Shown: in pieces, positions 52,027-61,018 of the stretch
How positions within the stretch are numbered: position 1 is the first letter of the stretch
How the letters are laid out: each line of letters begins with the position of its first letter
Source: SZUA-370 sp034003955
GTDB lineage: Bacteria > Spirochaetota > Spirochaetia > Treponematales > UBA12059
Length of the DNA: 64,000 nt
NCBI GenBank assembly: GCA_034003955.1
Contig: JAVEXO010000001.1
Coordinates: forward strand, 75,077-139,076
Direction: 5' to 3'
Made by a program: the position numbers and the translations under genes
Notes under the pieces: generated by a model
Seen by the model: the letters and a program-made list of their open reading frames with translations, nothing else
Database searches by the model: none
What the model was told of the DNA's origin: nothing

Positions 52027-53838
52027 TCAGGTCAGTTTCTTGAGGTTTTGCTCTGCGCTTTTTAGTGATAGTATTGGTGACTGTCCAAGAGGACAGAGTG
52101 AGGCTCGTGAAATCCTGTCGGCGTCCATGACCATGGCGCCAAGAGCGGCTCGGAGTATAGATTCGCTCGCAGCGGATCGTGCCTGAGCGGCGACTACACT
52201 TGCCTGGGCGGCCAGTCTGGCAGTGCCGACCCGGCAGGGCACGCATTTGCCGCATGATTCGTGTTTGAAGAAATCCATTATTGCCGACAGGCTCTCCATG
52301 ATGGAGCGTCCGGGGCCAAGCACTATTATGGCGCCAGAACCGAGCGTGGCTCCTGCCTTCTTTAACGAATCGTAATCCATGCGCAGCGACATTGAGTCTC
52401 CGGAGACGAAGGTGCCGGCCGCACCGCCTAGCAGGATGGCTTGTGGTTTTTCTGCCGGCTTTCCACTGGCGTCCAGGGCACCACCGGCCGCCTCGATAAG
52501 CTCAGCTAAGCCCACTCCCATCTCCCACTCGCCGTAGCCGGGCCTGGCAACGTCTCCTGAAATACAGAACAGTTTGGTTCCCGGGGACGATTCGGTACCC
52601 AGGGCCAGGTAGGCGTCGGCTCCATGTTCGACTACCCAGGGCAAGGCTGCGAGTGTCTCCACGTTGTTGACCAGAGTTGGCTTGCCCCAGAGCCCATGAT
52701 CCGCGGGGAATGGAGGCTTGATTCGAGGGTAGCCACGCTTGCCCTCGAGTGATTCTATGAGCGTCAATTCCTCTCCGCAGAGATATGAGCCTGCTCCAAG
52801 GCGCAGTTCCAGATCAAATGAAAAATCTGTACCCAAGATGCTGGTTCCCAGGAATCCTGCCTCGTACGCTGAGCGTATGGCAGTACCTAAGGCTTCGATG
52901 GCCTCGGTATACTCTCCCCGTAGGTAGACAAAGCCCCGCCTGGCTCCAATGGCGTACGCGGAGACGACCATGCCCTCTATGAGGAGCTGTGGTGTCCGTT
53001 CCATGATGATGCGATCCTTGAATGTCCCCGGCTCGCCCTCATCGGCGTTGCATACGACGAAGCGTTCACAATCCGCCTCATCGGAGCATGCCGAGCCGGC
53101 GGCCGCGCGCCCCTTGATGCCTGTAGGGAATCCGGCGCCGCCTCGCCCGCGTACCTTGGCCTTGGTAAGCTCGTCTACCACCGAGTCTGGTGCCAGTGCC
53201 AGTGCGGCTCTCAAGCCCGACCAGCCTCCCGCAGATTCATAGGTTCTGGCGTCTGTGGGGTCTGAGGCCTTTGGATACCGTAGAGAAATGCGCGGCCCGC
53301 CTGAAGGCCCTATGTCTGCGGCCATGGCAAAAGACGAACCGTGCGAATCCTCAGCACTACCGGTCTTGCGTGTCCGTTCTATGATGGCCTTTATTCTGTC
53401 GGGATTGAGTCCAGTAAAGATAGTATCGTCAACCATCATAACCGGTGCCCCTGCACAACGGCCGAGGCAGTGGCAGGTTTCAAGGGTGAACTCTCCCGAT
53501 GGGTCGGTTCCGCCCACAGCTGCGCCGCTGGCTTCGGAGGCGATACCCAGCAAGTCTCCAGAGCCGAACGGCTCTACCGAGCCGAACGGCTCTACCGAGC
53601 CGAACGGCTCTACCGAGCCGAAGAGCCTGCACACCGGAGACTCGCAGACTCGTATGATGTGCCGCCCGCGAGGTTCCAGGCTGAGCATCGAGTAGTATGT
53701 GGCTACTCCCTTGAGGCCTGCAGTGGACAGGCCGTATCGAGTGGCTTCGCGGGAGATGTCGGCGGGTGGAATCCAGTTGTTGCCAGATTCTGCTTGTGCC
53801 TCTCCCAGCGCTCCCAGTAAGGTGTCACGACGTTCCAT
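52027..53838 (-). CDS. NuoE-NuoF fusion, NADH/FMN subunit of the formate dehydrogenase
   Basis: 603 residues. Residues ~1-150 are a NuoE-like thioredoxin fold with a [2Fe-2S] site (CESPVC and ETCHCLGRC). The two halves are separated by an unusual tandem repeat (GSVEPF three times) plus Ser/Gly-rich sequence. Residues ~190-600 are NuoF-like: NADH/FMN loop GRGGAGFPTGIKG, CNADEGEPGTFKDR, GAGSYLCGEELTLIESLEG, and the [4Fe-4S] ligands ESCGKCVPCRVG with a later Cys (SLCPLGQSP). It transfers electrons between NAD(H) and the catalytic subunit. No membrane subunits are coded here, so the complex is soluble. Confidence 0.9.
   Translation of the reverse strand: MERRDTLLGALGEAQAESGNNWIPPADISREATRYGLSTAGLKGVATYYSMLSLEPRGRHIIRVCESPVCRLFGSVEPFGSVEPFGSVEPFGSGDLLGIASEASGAAVGGTDPSGEFTLETCHCLGRCAGAPVMMVDDTIFTGLNPDRIKAIIERTRKTGSAEDSHGSSFAMAADIGPSGGPRISLRYPKASDPTDARTYESAGGWSGLRAALALAPDSVVDELTKAKVRGRGGAGFPTGIKGRAAAGSACSDEADCERFVVCNADEGEPGTFKDRIIMERTPQLLIEGMVVSAYAIGARRGFVYLRGEYTEAIEALGTAIRSAYEAGFLGTSILGTDFSFDLELRLGAGSYLCGEELTLIESLEGKRGYPRIKPPFPADHGLWGKPTLVNNVETLAALPWVVEHGADAYLALGTESSPGTKLFCISGDVARPGYGEWEMGVGLAELIEAAGGALDASGKPAEKPQAILLGGAAGTFVSGDSMSLRMDYDSLKKAGATLGSGAIIVLGPGRSIMESLSAIMDFFKHESCGKCVPCRVGTARLAAQASVVAAQARSAASESILRAALGAMVMDADRISRASLCPLGQSPILSLKSAEQNLKKLT
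53561..53627. repeat. 18-bp in-frame tandem repeat inside the NuoE-like domain
   Basis: GAGCCGAACGGCTCTACC occurs three times exactly (53561-53578, 53579-53596, 53597-53614), followed by a partial fourth copy. Each unit contains the inverted repeat GAGCCGAACGGCTC. It encodes GSVEPF on the minus strand, between the Cys pairs of the [2Fe-2S] domain. Confidence 0.95.
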
Positions 53839-53917
53839 GTCTACCAGTATAGAACCGGTCGCTAGCTACGTCAAAAGTGATTGTGCTAGCGACCGGCGTA
53901 CAACTGAGTGCTTCGTG

Positions 53918-54253
53918 TTACAGTGCCTTCGTGGCAGGCATGTTGCGCGGGTTTGGAGCCTTTACGACGAAAAACTCCAGTGTTTCGTTGCCTTGATTCT
54001 GGATTACCATCTTCAGGTTGAACGGGACCGCCACGATGGAGCCTGCGGGGTGGTGATTGAACGGGCCGTCTTCCAAAGAGAGACTCAGGGTGCCCCGCAC
54101 TATTATCTGGTGCACGTGCGAGTTGGAGACGTGTGTCGTTACGGCTTCGCCAGGTGAGACGACGATGTGGTTTATGTTGACGTGTTCGTCGTCTACAATC
54201 TTTTCCATAGTCTTGGCGTCAGTTCTGGTGTATGGGTAAAGCTTCTCCAACAT
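53918..54253 (-). CDS. cupin-domain protein
   Basis: 111 residues forming one small cupin barrel. Motif 1 is SNSHVHQIIVRGTLSL (His-x-His with a later Gly-Leu) and motif 2 is around HHPAGSIVAVPFNLKM. Likely metal-binding, but substrate and reaction are unknown. It sits 13 bases after the flavodiiron protein gene in the same direction, so it is probably cotranscribed and linked to oxidative or nitrosative defence. Confidence 0.87.
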   Translation of the reverse strand: MLEKLYPYTRTDAKTMEKIVDDEHVNINHIVVSPGEAVTTHVSNSHVHQIIVRGTLSLSLEDGPFNHHPAGSIVAVPFNLKMVIQNQGNETLEFFVVKAPNPRNMPATKAL

Positions 54254-54266
54254 GGTGATTCCTCTC

Positions 54267-55457
54267 TTATAGCTTGGCTACGAAGGCCTTGGCGTATTCT
54301 GTTGCAGCCTTCAGAGATGCCTCATCAGGGTTCCACAGAGCCTTGAAACCTTCATCGACGACATCGAAACCGGCCGTCTTTAAGCTGTCACCTATCACCT
54401 TTACCGATTCACCCGACCAGCCATAGGCACCAAAGGCAGCGGCCTTCTTGCCGGTGAACTTGAGGCCCTTTATCTCCTCCAGAAGACCGGCTATGGCCGT
54501 CAGGACGCCCTTGCCCACCGTCGGGGAACCTACAAGAATTGCCTTGGAGCGGAACACGTCTGTCAGCGCGTCGTTCTTGTCGAATTTAGACATGCAGTGC
54601 GATACGACGGTCGTAGACGGGGAGGCTTCGCTTATGGCATGGGCAAAGGTGTCGGCCAGGGCGCGAGTGCCTTCCCACATCGTGTCGTAGAGTATGGTGA
54701 TGCGATCTTCCTGGTAATCCTGGGCCCATTCCAGGTACTTGAGCACTATCTGGGTTGGGTTGTCTCGCCATAGAACGCCATGGCTTGTTGCAATCAGGTT
54801 GACCGGCAACTTGAGTGACAGTACGAAGTCTATCTTGGCCTTAACGAGGGGAGAGAAGGGCGTGAGGATGTTGGCGTAGTACTTGATGGCTTCTGTCCAC
54901 AGCTCGTCCTGATCGACGAGGTCATTGTACAGGCGCTCGGTGGCAATGTGCTGGCCAAAGGCATCATTGGAGAACAGTATGGCGTCTCCAGTCATGTAGG
55001 AGAACATGCTGTCCGGCCAATGAAGCATAGGAGCCTCTATGAATACCAGTTTCTTGCCATTGCCAAGATCAAACTCATCACCGGTCTTTATAATATGAAA
55101 GTCCCAGTCCTGGTGATAGTGGCCCTTGAGCGATTTTACACCGTTGGCCGTACAATACACAGGAAGGTCAGGGCGCCTTCGCATCAGTTCCGGCATGGCA
55201 CCCGAGTGATCGCTCTCTGCATGTTGTGCGATTATGGCATCGAGCTTGTCAAGGAGGCCTTCGGCTTCCAGGTTGTCGACGAATTCCTTGGCGTAGGGTT
55301 TCCATACGGTGTCTATGAGGACTGTCTTGCCCTCCTGTATGACGTAGCTGTTGTAGCTTGAACCTTTGTGGGTGGAATACTCGTCTCCATGGAAACGGGT
55401 AAGATCCCAGTCAACCTTACCAACCCAGGATACGGTAGGCGTCAAAGACTTCTTCAT
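54267..55457 (-). CDS. FprA-type flavodiiron protein (O2/NO reductase)
   Basis: 396 residues. The beta-lactamase-like diiron domain holds AQHAESDHSGAM (His, Glu, Asp, His), APMLHWPDSM (His), FSNDAFGQH (Asp) and IATSHGVLW (His), so all ligands are present. The flavodoxin domain (~255-396) binds FMN: ILYDTMWEGTRALAD and FGAYGWSGESV. These enzymes reduce O2 to water or NO to N2O in anaerobes. No rubredoxin domain is fused, so an external donor is needed; the EFR1-like protein or a rubredoxin elsewhere could serve. Operon with a cupin gene. Confidence 0.95.
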   Translation of the reverse strand: MKKSLTPTVSWVGKVDWDLTRFHGDEYSTHKGSSYNSYVIQEGKTVLIDTVWKPYAKEFVDNLEAEGLLDKLDAIIAQHAESDHSGAMPELMRRRPDLPVYCTANGVKSLKGHYHQDWDFHIIKTGDEFDLGNGKKLVFIEAPMLHWPDSMFSYMTGDAILFSNDAFGQHIATERLYNDLVDQDELWTEAIKYYANILTPFSPLVKAKIDFVLSLKLPVNLIATSHGVLWRDNPTQIVLKYLEWAQDYQEDRITILYDTMWEGTRALADTFAHAISEASPSTTVVSHCMSKFDKNDALTDVFRSKAILVGSPTVGKGVLTAIAGLLEEIKGLKFTGKKAAAFGAYGWSGESVKVIGDSLKTAGFDVVDEGFKALWNPDEASLKAATEYAKAFVAKL

Positions 55458-55592
55458 GTATGGCTCCTTCTGGCCGTCGCTTTATTTGTATGTAAGGTAG
55501 CGAAGGCCCCTTGCGTTTATTAGACTAATACCTAATGAACGAAACGTCAATATGGTATTGTGGTACCTAAATACATAATACCCGCTTTCAAC

Positions 55593-55607
55593 TTGTCATC
55601 CTGACAA
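55593..55607. promoter_or_regulatory. inverted repeat upstream of fprA
   Basis: TTGTCA and TGACAA are perfect inverted arms around TCC, between the stop of the DUF438 gene and the fprA promoter area (~136 bases before the fprA start). It could be an operator for fprA or part of a terminator for the DUF438 gene. Low certainty. Confidence 0.4.
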
Positions 55608-55623
55608 AATATGGTACACGGTC

Positions 55624-56886
55624 TTACCAGTCCAGGAGCCTTCGTTGCCCCTGCAAGGCTCGCACGTCGGTGGCGTCCCAGCTCATCTCGAGCGTTCCTA
55701 GGTAGTTTCCCTTGTCGTTATAGATTGGTTTGTATGCAATGACTATGAAGCGACCGTTCATCTCCAGCCAGAATTCCGCCTTGTCCTTTTCCTTCTTTTT
55801 AAAAGCCTCAAGGATCCTCTTTACAACATCGACGCTCTTGGGCGGGTGACAATTCTCGACGGAGCGGCCGATGATACCGGGGCTACGGGGGAAGACGCGA
55901 TGCGGCGAATCAGAGTAGTACATGACCTTGTCGTCGGCATCTACAAAAGAAATGTCTATGGGCAGGCTTGTAAGGATGCGGTTGAGGAAATCAAGGGGTA
56001 AGGCTCCCTCTGAAAGCGGGATGGAATCAGCGACCTTAACGCCGCCTACTTTGGTGCCGCCAGCCTTGGCGACCGCCGACTCTATGGCCGCGTTGAGGTT
56101 GGCATACGCTCCACCTGAAGCAGAGGCGGTTCCACCTCCGACGAGGGCCGGATCCCACTGGGCTCCTGGCTTTATCCAGGCGAAGCCTATGGCGTCTTCG
56201 CCGCGTCTGACATCGGCCCACTCCGTATCGGACAGGCGCTTTATGGCGTTTGGAAAGAGTATTTTTTCTTCCATAAAAATCATCATTCGTATGCGCTTAG
56301 CCAAGTCTCGCCCCTTCTTGCGAGCAGCCTTGATGTCCTTCTGTGCGATGACTTCGTTAAGCTCCTTGAAGACGGTCCTGATCTCATCATGTTTGCCCCA
56401 CATCACCTTGGAAGGACCGGTGAATCCGGTACGCTCTAGATAGGGGAACAGCTGGTTTTCCTTGCGTGTATAATGAATTATTATGGGGCGTAAGCCGTTA
56501 ACGGCATCACCTATGGCGTCTAGGCCACCCACGAGACATGCTCGACTGAGCATGCGTGCGTGTTTTTTGGCTTCCACGTTCTCTGCCAGGTAGGTATGGA
56601 TGGGGTGGCCCGGCATGCGATCCATCTTCTGGCCACGTTCTAGACCTGCCTTGAACAGGTTTGCATGCACATCACAGAGCCGCTGTACCTCCTCGACCGC
56701 TAAGCCACCCTCTATGAGAGACTGTTCCAATTCTGCTACCTCGGCGGCGTCGGCATCCTTGATCAGGTCATGGAATTCCTTCTTGACGGCCGAGGGGGAA
56801 GAACCTGCCGCTAGTTTGTCGATTATCGCCTTGAGACGACTGGCCTTCTGAGCCTTGTCGTCGCTATGTGAAAGTAACTCACTCAT
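55624..56886 (-). CDS. DUF438 / hemerythrin-like / PAS protein with intact diiron ligands
   Basis: 420 residues from ATG 56886 (SD AAGGAG); an upstream extension is unsupported. N-terminal DUF438 helices (~10-90) precede an HHE hemerythrin-like bundle whose His/Glu ligands are visible in PGHPIHTYLAEN, IIHYTRKENQLFPY, WGKHDEIRTVF and MIFMEEKILFP. An Ala/Gly-rich linker leads to a C-terminal PAS_10-type domain (DISFVDADDKVMYYSDSPHRVFPRSP, NCHPPKSV). A sensor or scavenger of O2/NO is likely. It is next to fprA. A diverged paralogue lies at 59628-60938. Confidence 0.9.
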   Translation of the reverse strand: MSELLSHSDDKAQKASRLKAIIDKLAAGSSPSAVKKEFHDLIKDADAAEVAELEQSLIEGGLAVEEVQRLCDVHANLFKAGLERGQKMDRMPGHPIHTYLAENVEAKKHARMLSRACLVGGLDAIGDAVNGLRPIIIHYTRKENQLFPYLERTGFTGPSKVMWGKHDEIRTVFKELNEVIAQKDIKAARKKGRDLAKRIRMMIFMEEKILFPNAIKRLSDTEWADVRRGEDAIGFAWIKPGAQWDPALVGGGTASASGGAYANLNAAIESAVAKAGGTKVGGVKVADSIPLSEGALPLDFLNRILTSLPIDISFVDADDKVMYYSDSPHRVFPRSPGIIGRSVENCHPPKSVDVVKRILEAFKKKEKDKAEFWLEMNGRFIVIAYKPIYNDKGNYLGTLEMSWDATDVRALQGQRRLLDW

Positions 56887-57082
56887 ACAATCTCCTTCTA
56901 CATGTGGTGCCTGCCTGGCCGGAAGAGATCGGCGCTTTAGCACGGTATTTCTTAATAAGTATTATACATTGTGTCATCTACCGCAACGTTCTAGCTAGAA
57001 AGCTGTGCTTGAAAACTGTGATAGTCTGTAGATCAATGATAGGATGCCTGGCTCATGGTAGCCGGCGGAGCGGAGGTACAGC

Positions 57083-58570
57083 ATGCCAGACAGGACGAGT
57101 TCGGTTTTTGGAAATGATATCGATGGATCGATTAGGGCCAAGGCTCAGAGGAAGCAGGCTGCTTATATTCATAAGTTTGGTAAAGGTACCAGAGACCTGA
57201 GTCCGGTTCCCCTTGTGATGAGTTCTGTACCCAACCCCTTGTTAGGCTTGTCGCTTGGTGTAAGAGACCTGAGGCTGGATGGGTCGGGAGATGCAATAGA
57301 CGACAAGCGTGGCATGATCATTGGCAATATACGTATGGGCTATGGCCATTACCGCATAGCCATGGCCATGGCATCGGTCATACATGCACGTGGCTACATA
57401 CCCTACTGGTTCGACTTGAATGGCTATGAGCACACGCTGGCCGGCAGGATAGTCTCACATCTCAATGAGCTGTACTCCTTTGGTTCACGGCTGTCTCAAA
57501 AGAGCAGGCTCTTTAATAAATTATTCTGGGAGCCGCTTAACTATGAAGGCTTCAAGAAATTGTCATACAACGCGAGCGACCAGAAGGTTGCGCAGCTGTT
57601 TGCGCCACTGTTTTCTGCCTTTCCTCGCGATATTCCCATGATAACAACCCACGGCTGGCCTGCCCAGGGAGCCCTGCATGCCGGCATGAGCAATGTTGTC
57701 AACGCGGTGGTAGACAACTGGCCCATGGCACTGCATCTGGCCGAGGGCGCCATGCACGCGGTGCAGGGACCCTCAGCATACCTTGGGTATCGTCTCTTGC
57801 GGGAGATGTGCGACGACGGCAAGCCGTCCAGGCCCATGCCTGCCTCTGACATCAGCCTCGCAGGCCAGTTCGTCGACCATGAGATAGTATCTAATCTAGA
57901 ATCTGACAGTGGAGCACGCATGCGACGCATGGAATCAGGGTCGACGAGGCGGGTGCTCATGTCTATAGGCGGCGCCGGTGCCCAGCTTGCAATGACCCTG
58001 GGGCTGGTCAAGCGGATACTACCCCTCATAAAGGATGGCCGGGTAGCGCTCTTCATGAATTTTGGCGATCATGAGCCCCTCAAGACGGCTTTCGATGCGG
58101 CTATGCTATCGTTCGACCCAGGCTTTCCGTCGCTGGTGACGGAGCATGTCGACGATTGGACCGGCACGGAAGCCTTTGCCCGCGATGCCTTGTCTGCCCA
58201 TGTGACGGGCGTCCACAGCTTCCTGGACTCCAATAAATTCGCCGCCGTATATTGCACAAACCTCCTCATGCGGGCCTGCGACGTCCTCGTCACCAAGCCA
58301 AGCGAGCTTGCCTACTACCCGGTGCCAAAGCTGATGACCAGGCGCATAGGCGGCCATGAGCGATGGGGTGCGATCAGGGCCGCAGAACTCGGGGACGGCA
58401 GCTATGAGATGGAGAGCCTTGAGTCGGCGGCTCAGGCCCTGGAGCTGATGCTCGTGGAGAATGACATCCTACGCATCCAGAACGAGGCAATCTTGAAGAA
58501 CGCCACCATAGGCCTGTACGACGGCTGCTATCGTGTCGTCGACATGGCCCTGCAGAGGCGCCGCCCTTAG
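57083..58570 (+). CDS. GT-B glycosyltransferase-like protein, family not recognised
   Basis: 495 residues, no signal peptide or membrane helix. Parts resemble MurG/MGDG-synthase-like GT-B folds: GNIRMGYGHYRIAMAMASVI (~83), a middle NAVVDNWPMALHLAEGAMHA, RRVLMSIGGAGAQLA at the start of a second Rossmann-like half, and CDVLVTKPSELAYYPVPKLM where nucleotide-sugar binding residues would lie. The usual GG and E motifs are altered, so activity and donor are uncertain. It may act on lipid or envelope sugars. It is the only plus-strand gene in this island; its stop overlaps the EFR1-like gene's stop by 4 bases. Confidence 0.6.
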   Translation: MPDRTSSVFGNDIDGSIRAKAQRKQAAYIHKFGKGTRDLSPVPLVMSSVPNPLLGLSLGVRDLRLDGSGDAIDDKRGMIIGNIRMGYGHYRIAMAMASVIHARGYIPYWFDLNGYEHTLAGRIVSHLNELYSFGSRLSQKSRLFNKLFWEPLNYEGFKKLSYNASDQKVAQLFAPLFSAFPRDIPMITTHGWPAQGALHAGMSNVVNAVVDNWPMALHLAEGAMHAVQGPSAYLGYRLLREMCDDGKPSRPMPASDISLAGQFVDHEIVSNLESDSGARMRRMESGSTRRVLMSIGGAGAQLAMTLGLVKRILPLIKDGRVALFMNFGDHEPLKTAFDAAMLSFDPGFPSLVTEHVDDWTGTEAFARDALSAHVTGVHSFLDSNKFAAVYCTNLLMRACDVLVTKPSELAYYPVPKLMTRRIGGHERWGAIRAAELGDGSYEMESLESAAQALELMLVENDILRIQNEAILKNATIGLYDGCYRVVDMALQRRRP

Positions 58571-59631
58571 GAGCCTTTGTGTGCGCCAGGCTTGAAGCCA
58601 GGTGCAAGGTAGCGCGTGTAGCGGCCGGTAAAGTTAGCCGTGAATAAACGTCTTAAGGCGGGTTTCCTCTCGAGTAAACGCAGTAGGGAGCTCACCGGCC
58701 CAAGTTGCAGGATGGTAAACGCGGCGTACAGCGCTATACCCCCCAGTGTGATCGCCAATGATGCCAGAAAGCCCTCGGCTGGCAATCCCAGGCTGCCTAG
58801 CACCGCCCTGGCTAAGGGTTGAGAGGCTAACAAAACAACCACGTTGAGGGCTACAAATATGACCAGCCTGGCGGTGGATGTCTGGATCGAAGCGCTCGGG
58901 CAGGCGTTGATGCATCGGTTGCATGATGAACAGCTTTTAGTCCAGGAAGGGATACCCTCCTTCATGATTATAGTCTGATCCGGGCAAATTGCTGCACAGA
59001 GCCCGCATGAGCTGCAACTGTCGTCGGCTATAAATGTGCTGGACAGTATTCTGCGCACGAGCAGCCTGAAGATGAAGGCTATGAAGCGTCCACCGCTTCT
59101 CGTCAAGATGTTGCGCTTGAGGAATACGCTTCGGCCTTCGATAAGTGCCTTGCCAAATGAGCGGGTGTCCGCATCTCCACGCGCTATGATGGCCGTCCTA
59201 TCGTCACCCTTGGCCGCCTCGGTGATCTGGGTCCAGTTCTCCGGATATGAAGCGTCGGCGGAACCAATAGGCATATAGCCTTTGCGCCTCAGGATAGACA
59301 GTGCCACGATTGAGGCGGCTCCGCTCCAGCCGCCAGATAGCTTCCCCTCACGCATGACGCCGCCGCAGACGCACAGCATGGCGACCTTGGTTCCGGAGGA
59401 TCGAGGCGCGGCTCGAAGTCGCTGCATGACGGTAGACGGAGGCGAGAACCCAAGCGTCGAGGAACAGATGACGAGGAGATCTTGGGCGCCAAGACTTGGG
59501 ATGGGCTCCCCGGCCGAAAGATCGACGCTTCCTACATCGTACCCTCCCGCGCCCAGCTCCGTGGCCAGGAGGTTCCCCGCCCTCATCGCGTTACCGGTGC
59601 CTGAAAAAATAGCGATGATTGCCTTGCTCAT
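58567..59631 (-). CDS. EFR1-type flavodoxin / 2[4Fe-4S] ferredoxin membrane protein
   Basis: 354 residues. Residues ~1-165 are flavodoxin-like with the FMN phosphate loop FSGTGNAMR (~9-17). Residues ~205-255 hold two [4Fe-4S] motifs (CSSCGLCAAICP, CSSCNRCINACP). The last ~90 residues have two membrane segments (LVIFVALNVVVLLASQPLA, LASLAITLGGIALYAAFTIL). This is the EFR1 family of anaerobes, a likely electron carrier at the membrane. Its ATG overlaps the stop of the DUF438 paralogue by 4 bases, so the two are coupled and may exchange electrons. Confidence 0.87.
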   Translation of the reverse strand: MSKAIIAIFSGTGNAMRAGNLLATELGAGGYDVGSVDLSAGEPIPSLGAQDLLVICSSTLGFSPPSTVMQRLRAAPRSSGTKVAMLCVCGGVMREGKLSGGWSGAASIVALSILRRKGYMPIGSADASYPENWTQITEAAKGDDRTAIIARGDADTRSFGKALIEGRSVFLKRNILTRSGGRFIAFIFRLLVRRILSSTFIADDSCSSCGLCAAICPDQTIIMKEGIPSWTKSCSSCNRCINACPSASIQTSTARLVIFVALNVVVLLASQPLARAVLGSLGLPAEGFLASLAITLGGIALYAAFTILQLGPVSSLLRLLERKPALRRLFTANFTGRYTRYLAPGFKPGAHKGS

Positions 59632-60938
59632 GCGAGTGGCTCCTGGTCTGCCAGCCGTTTCTCGCCGCTCAAGGCGCGCTTCCCTGTAAGGTCCTGGCTG
59701 GCCTCAAGCACACCTAGATACTCACCTTCCGGGGAGCGCAGCGCGAAGTATTCTATGTGAATGAATCTGCCTCCCATCACTATCCAGAAGGCCTCACGCT
59801 CTTTCTTGCCAGCCTTGAATGACTCTATAATGGCGACGACACGGTCTACGCTGGCTCCTGGGTGGCAGTTGCGCACGTCGCGTCCTATTATAGAAGGGCT
59901 GCGCGGAAAGATGCGGTGGGGCGAGTCTGAAAACCACCCTACCTTGTCGTTGGCATCAACGTATGTCATGTCTACAGGCAGGCATGAGAACATGGCGCCG
60001 AGTATCCCCTGTGGCAATGAGCCGGTTCTGCCTGAAAACCCGCTGCTCATCTTATGAGCCTGATCCACCTGTCGCCCGCCGACAGATTCTGGCTCCTCCT
60101 CGGCGTGTGCAGCTGCAGGGGCACGAGGTGCGGCAAGCCGCGAAAGTATTTCCTTGTCTATGAAGGCGTATCCGTAGTCGCTTGATTCCTCGAATAAACG
60201 CTCGCTGTCGATCTTGCCGATCAGGCCTAGCATGACGGGAAACAAGGCGCATTCTTCCCTGAATACCGTCGTATGCATGTCGAAGTAGAGCCTGCCTATC
60301 ACCTGGTTTATGGGCCTGGGGTCGAATACCGCGAGCAGATCGGCCAGCGAGGCATCTTCCAGTGCAGAGTCGAGTAGTCGGCTTAGCTCCTTGAGGCCTC
60401 GCCTGGCATCATCTTGAATTTCCCACATAAGCCTCACGCAACGGTATTCCGGATACTGAGCCTCAAACCAGGGGAAGATGACGTTTTCCTTCTTGCGGTA
60501 ATGAGCCTCTATCAGTCCAAGCTCTGATACCATTGCACGCAGGGCCTCGAGGCTGCTCTTAAGCCCTTCTGTAGAAAGATTAGGGTCATTGATGGCCTTG
60601 GCCAGGGGTTTGCCTCTATCGAGCACGGCGATGAGGCCGGCATTTTCCGCCATCAGCGACGAGAAAAGTCGTTCTCCAGTGGGGGGAGCACAACGATGCC
60701 TGGCCAGGGATGTGGACAGGAGGTTGACCAGCTTTGACACGGCCGGTTTAAGCGCACTAAAGTCGACACCTTCCTCCACGGCCTTGTCTACCACGGCCAC
60801 CAAGTCCTCCGGCCTCGCGTCGTCTATGAGAACCTTGGCTGCCTTGACCGCATCGGCCGGCCCGCCTGCCAACATGGCATCGAGCAGCGAACTAAACCCC
60901 GCAGCCCTGGCCTCTCCATTTTTGTATGCTTCTGACAT
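59628..60938 (-). CDS. DUF438/PAS protein with degenerate hemerythrin site
   Basis: 436 residues, same layout as the protein at 55624-56886. The PAS part is strongly conserved (VDANDKVGWFSDSPHRIFPRS, NCHPGASV). In the HHE bundle only some ligands remain: HYRKKENVIFPWF and FREECALFP are kept, but the first His motif reads RLFSSLMAENAGL and the WGKHDE motif reads WEIQDDARR, so at least two His ligands are lost. A diiron site is doubtful and the PAS domain is probably the active sensor. Translation is coupled to the EFR1-like gene by ATGA. Confidence 0.87.
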   Translation of the reverse strand: MSEAYKNGEARAAGFSSLLDAMLAGGPADAVKAAKVLIDDARPEDLVAVVDKAVEEGVDFSALKPAVSKLVNLLSTSLARHRCAPPTGERLFSSLMAENAGLIAVLDRGKPLAKAINDPNLSTEGLKSSLEALRAMVSELGLIEAHYRKKENVIFPWFEAQYPEYRCVRLMWEIQDDARRGLKELSRLLDSALEDASLADLLAVFDPRPINQVIGRLYFDMHTTVFREECALFPVMLGLIGKIDSERLFEESSDYGYAFIDKEILSRLAAPRAPAAAHAEEEPESVGGRQVDQAHKMSSGFSGRTGSLPQGILGAMFSCLPVDMTYVDANDKVGWFSDSPHRIFPRSPSIIGRDVRNCHPGASVDRVVAIIESFKAGKKEREAFWIVMGGRFIHIEYFALRSPEGEYLGVLEASQDLTGKRALSGEKRLADQEPLA

Positions 60939-61018
60939 GATGCTCCTCCCGCCCCCAAGACTCGTATAGGCGTGCTATAGTCTAAACGTAAATACCAATG
61001 AAAGCGAGGGATTCAGCG

